From the IMG/VR virus record IMGVR_UViG_3300046817_000863, positions 1-64,000 of that record: a DNA stretch of 64,000 nt, one strand, 5' to 3'. Origin of the DNA: a virus. Shown in pieces: positions 63,501 to 64,000 of this stretch. The translations under genes were made by a program, and so were the position numbers. Under the pieces are notes generated by a model, which was not told the DNA's origin, ran no database searches, and saw only the letters and a program-made list of their open reading frames with translations. How positions within the stretch are numbered: position 1 is the stretch's first letter; each line of letters opens with the position of its first letter.

Positions 63501-64000
63501 CGATGCTGATCGTGCCAGTTGTCGTAGCCTTCCATATCCGGATGCCGTACTGATAAGCGACAGCGCCCGTTATCGTTCCTGCTCTGGTGAGGGTATTTGC
63601 GGGTGCAGCCAGCTTGACCTGCCCATTGGGGAGAAGAGCGCCAACAGGGCAAAAATCACCAGGGCAGGAGACGTCGGCTACGCCGGGGATAAACAGATAG
63701 TTTCCTGCCAGACCTTCAGGGAGAAAGTTGGTGTCACCCCAGCCCTTCGCTGCCGTAACGACACCACCGGAAATGTCATAGATGGTGATGTCTTTGACGG
63801 GAAGCCGGTCGCTGGGAACGAACGTGTTCCACCCGATGTATGCAGGCATTGGGTACTCTACCGGCCAGGGCGTGTTGCTCCGCGTCGACATCGTCGCGGC
63901 AAGAGTAGTCGAATTAGCAACGGGCGAATTGGACCCGGTTGGCAGCGGTATCTGAATGTAGGGGGTAGCGCTGTATTTCGGATCGCTGTTTGTGCCGCAT
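60598..64000 (-). CDS. Giant secreted/surface-type virion or envelope protein, 5' end beyond window
   Basis: An in-frame ATG at 63891 would give 1097 residues, but 36 further codons upstream are open to the window edge (CGTNSDPKYSATPYIQIPLP...), so the true start is probably outside. The sequence is Gly/Asn/Ser/Thr-rich with many aromatic residues and paired Cys (CSPVPLVLNGKKGSNC, CNMGTAPNYTLC), typical of large exported beta-structured proteins. The C-terminus ends VEHTNSTGTVIGVEPAQFVG. It shares style with the left-edge appendage proteins and ends at a strong terminator. The role is unknown. Confidence 0.7.
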   Translation of the reverse strand, partial: CGTNSDPKYSATPYIQIPLPTGSNSPVANSTTLAATMSTRSNTPWPVEYPMPAYIGWNTFVPSDRLPVKDITIYDISGGVVTAAKGWGDTNFLPEGLAGNYLFIPGVADVSCPGDFCPVGALLPNGQVKLAAPANTLTRAGTITGAVAYQYGIRIWKATTTGTISIGSRYTVAGRVGQAPGTAGTATCSPVPLVLNGKKGSNCLFTMKNSPRTVTWIADDRDVKPIYRTSLSWDQFNSFNTSIPNANDRPVGEDPFDQDAFWDNSNPNVLYTYAKTAGGSFAILRGELDASPVSDPTACVTTGAPAFTCRTVWAQTYNGNAISWQTGHVLWTNMTPASSTPAMDVFSQVNRAYPSYAANYPEYTGSGWKWVGVSGNIGFLKNDGGTQDANPCLIAAFDMTTRPSATLIRFLSTMSDSDMLAETAGGIEQFRWGACHGVFQDATFPNSVLVSNNAPGVKGFASGILGTPAMFKPIAVMAQDGTWIGDAACKAGTSYAGCDTSIKWPPPPAAGSSSTQYKSRWDGTPSADFKARLQQYIYAPNQYVRIRAAGSGDAAGKNWVCNRSTDMAALGYPVCGWDSSMHALPAKWKPIEGDSFTWSQASGKLCVDGDRNDCEKLTIVKIHAVTDAYVEFTALRSGSRYYSCPGADQIQINGAFGTPLGPNCLDTANTNPGDYYNQFWLTNGWMGNMVPGIHGYEYTKRLQLNLSGTTSNIINQVGEFAGHSTSGQNTNGTKHLIGYTSAITVNNMSDLNALYYTGQLPSYHQVARPSYGGVYGGNGFTQSYLQAASWRSDSVNRGSGIDLHHFANSGGGLNFEDKARTIVPVAALPSVYRYQHGDFNGTSDPDCNAACRAQKYKQFSPIYMLAGLRVYKDRSGPDCNMGTAPNYTLCYNYRPGITSGVAGSALGELFFKGPGIDIDAAIPVANNGVSQPLASWLGPMEGGLEQYMWQTDDYENGRWFSFMGYTAPPGLTQGFSEPSVNSFGNKVLTHSANFANGVSTLPLALNLPDRSTYIRDWSKTNLPGGKTGSVWNANVSIQVPALVGATHARAKWGTTKTFQCTESSEACVTDEAHTSPYDSFSWLAEAVSPTPCSTGCTLHISGIPGRLTVVQVEHTNSTGTVIGVEPAQFVGVH

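Noticed and set aside
1-64000. Diversity-generating retroelement, CRISPR array, tRNA or tmRNA
   Set aside because: No reverse transcriptase motif, no regular repeat-spacer series and no tRNA-like T-loop/acceptor arrangement were noticed. A tRNA or covariance-model scan was not possible here.

Overview
The window looks like most of a temperate, podovirus-like tailed phage genome, or an integrated prophage of one, of fairly high GC. The likely host is a member of the Acidobacteriota. That is an inference from family knowledge: the tyrosine integrase has an N-terminal Cys-rich knuckle, one phage protein carries a PEP-CTERM-type anchor, and late proteins have Sec-type signal peptides and Gly-rich secreted-protein styles. 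No tRNA, rRNA, CRISPR array or reverse transcriptase was seen.

Late module (minus strand, about 33.5 kb down to position 1). Reading leftwards: zinc-ribbon protein, winged-helix replication-type protein, small proteins, small terminase, a serine recombinase, a run of tiny coupled ORFs, large terminase (26646-28625), portal (21435-23777), scaffold-like protein, major capsid protein (18591-19877), connector, tail nozzle-like protein, fibre, three large internal/ejection-type proteins, a SleB-type endolysin, two small membrane proteins, then collagen-like, SGNH-hydrolase and LamG-type appendage proteins. Several late products carry signal peptides. One small plus-strand gene (15717-16052) interrupts the module.

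Early plus-strand modules (33.5-35.0 kb and 37.0-39.5 kb). Small proteins are driven by three near-consensus promoters. Each has TTGACA, a 17-bp spacer and a -10 box ending exactly 6 nt before an ATG, which implies leaderless mRNAs. Palindromic operator candidates overlap the promoters. A short minus-strand block (35.2-36.7 kb) lies between them.

Minus-strand replication, recombination and modification operon (58.6 down to 39.6 kb). About 45 genes are joined mostly by ATGA, TAATG or GTGA overlaps. They include an HTH regulator, two tandem 19-residue paralogous peptides, an Erf annealing protein, SSB, a PEP-CTERM-like protein, a DUF1064-type nuclease, a DUF5131 protein, a replisome-organiser-like protein with 11-bp iterons, a Prim-Pol/AAA replicase, an ASCH protein, a cytosine methyltransferase, a radical SAM protein and a tyrosine integrase.

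The strongest unusual signal is the methyltransferase locus (43551-44911). Two recognisable proteins of 428 and 449 residues are read from the same DNA in two frames. They start at one AUGUG behind one Shine-Dalgarno sequence, and the second frame is coupled at both ends to its neighbours.

Right end (58.7-64.0 kb): a divergent ribbon-helix-helix gene, a cluster of hairpins, two small plus-strand genes, a perfect 11-bp bidirectional terminator (60505-60553), and a very large secreted-type protein that enters from beyond position 64000. The left-edge gene leaves past position 1 on the same strand, so the source is probably a slightly larger, possibly circular genome.
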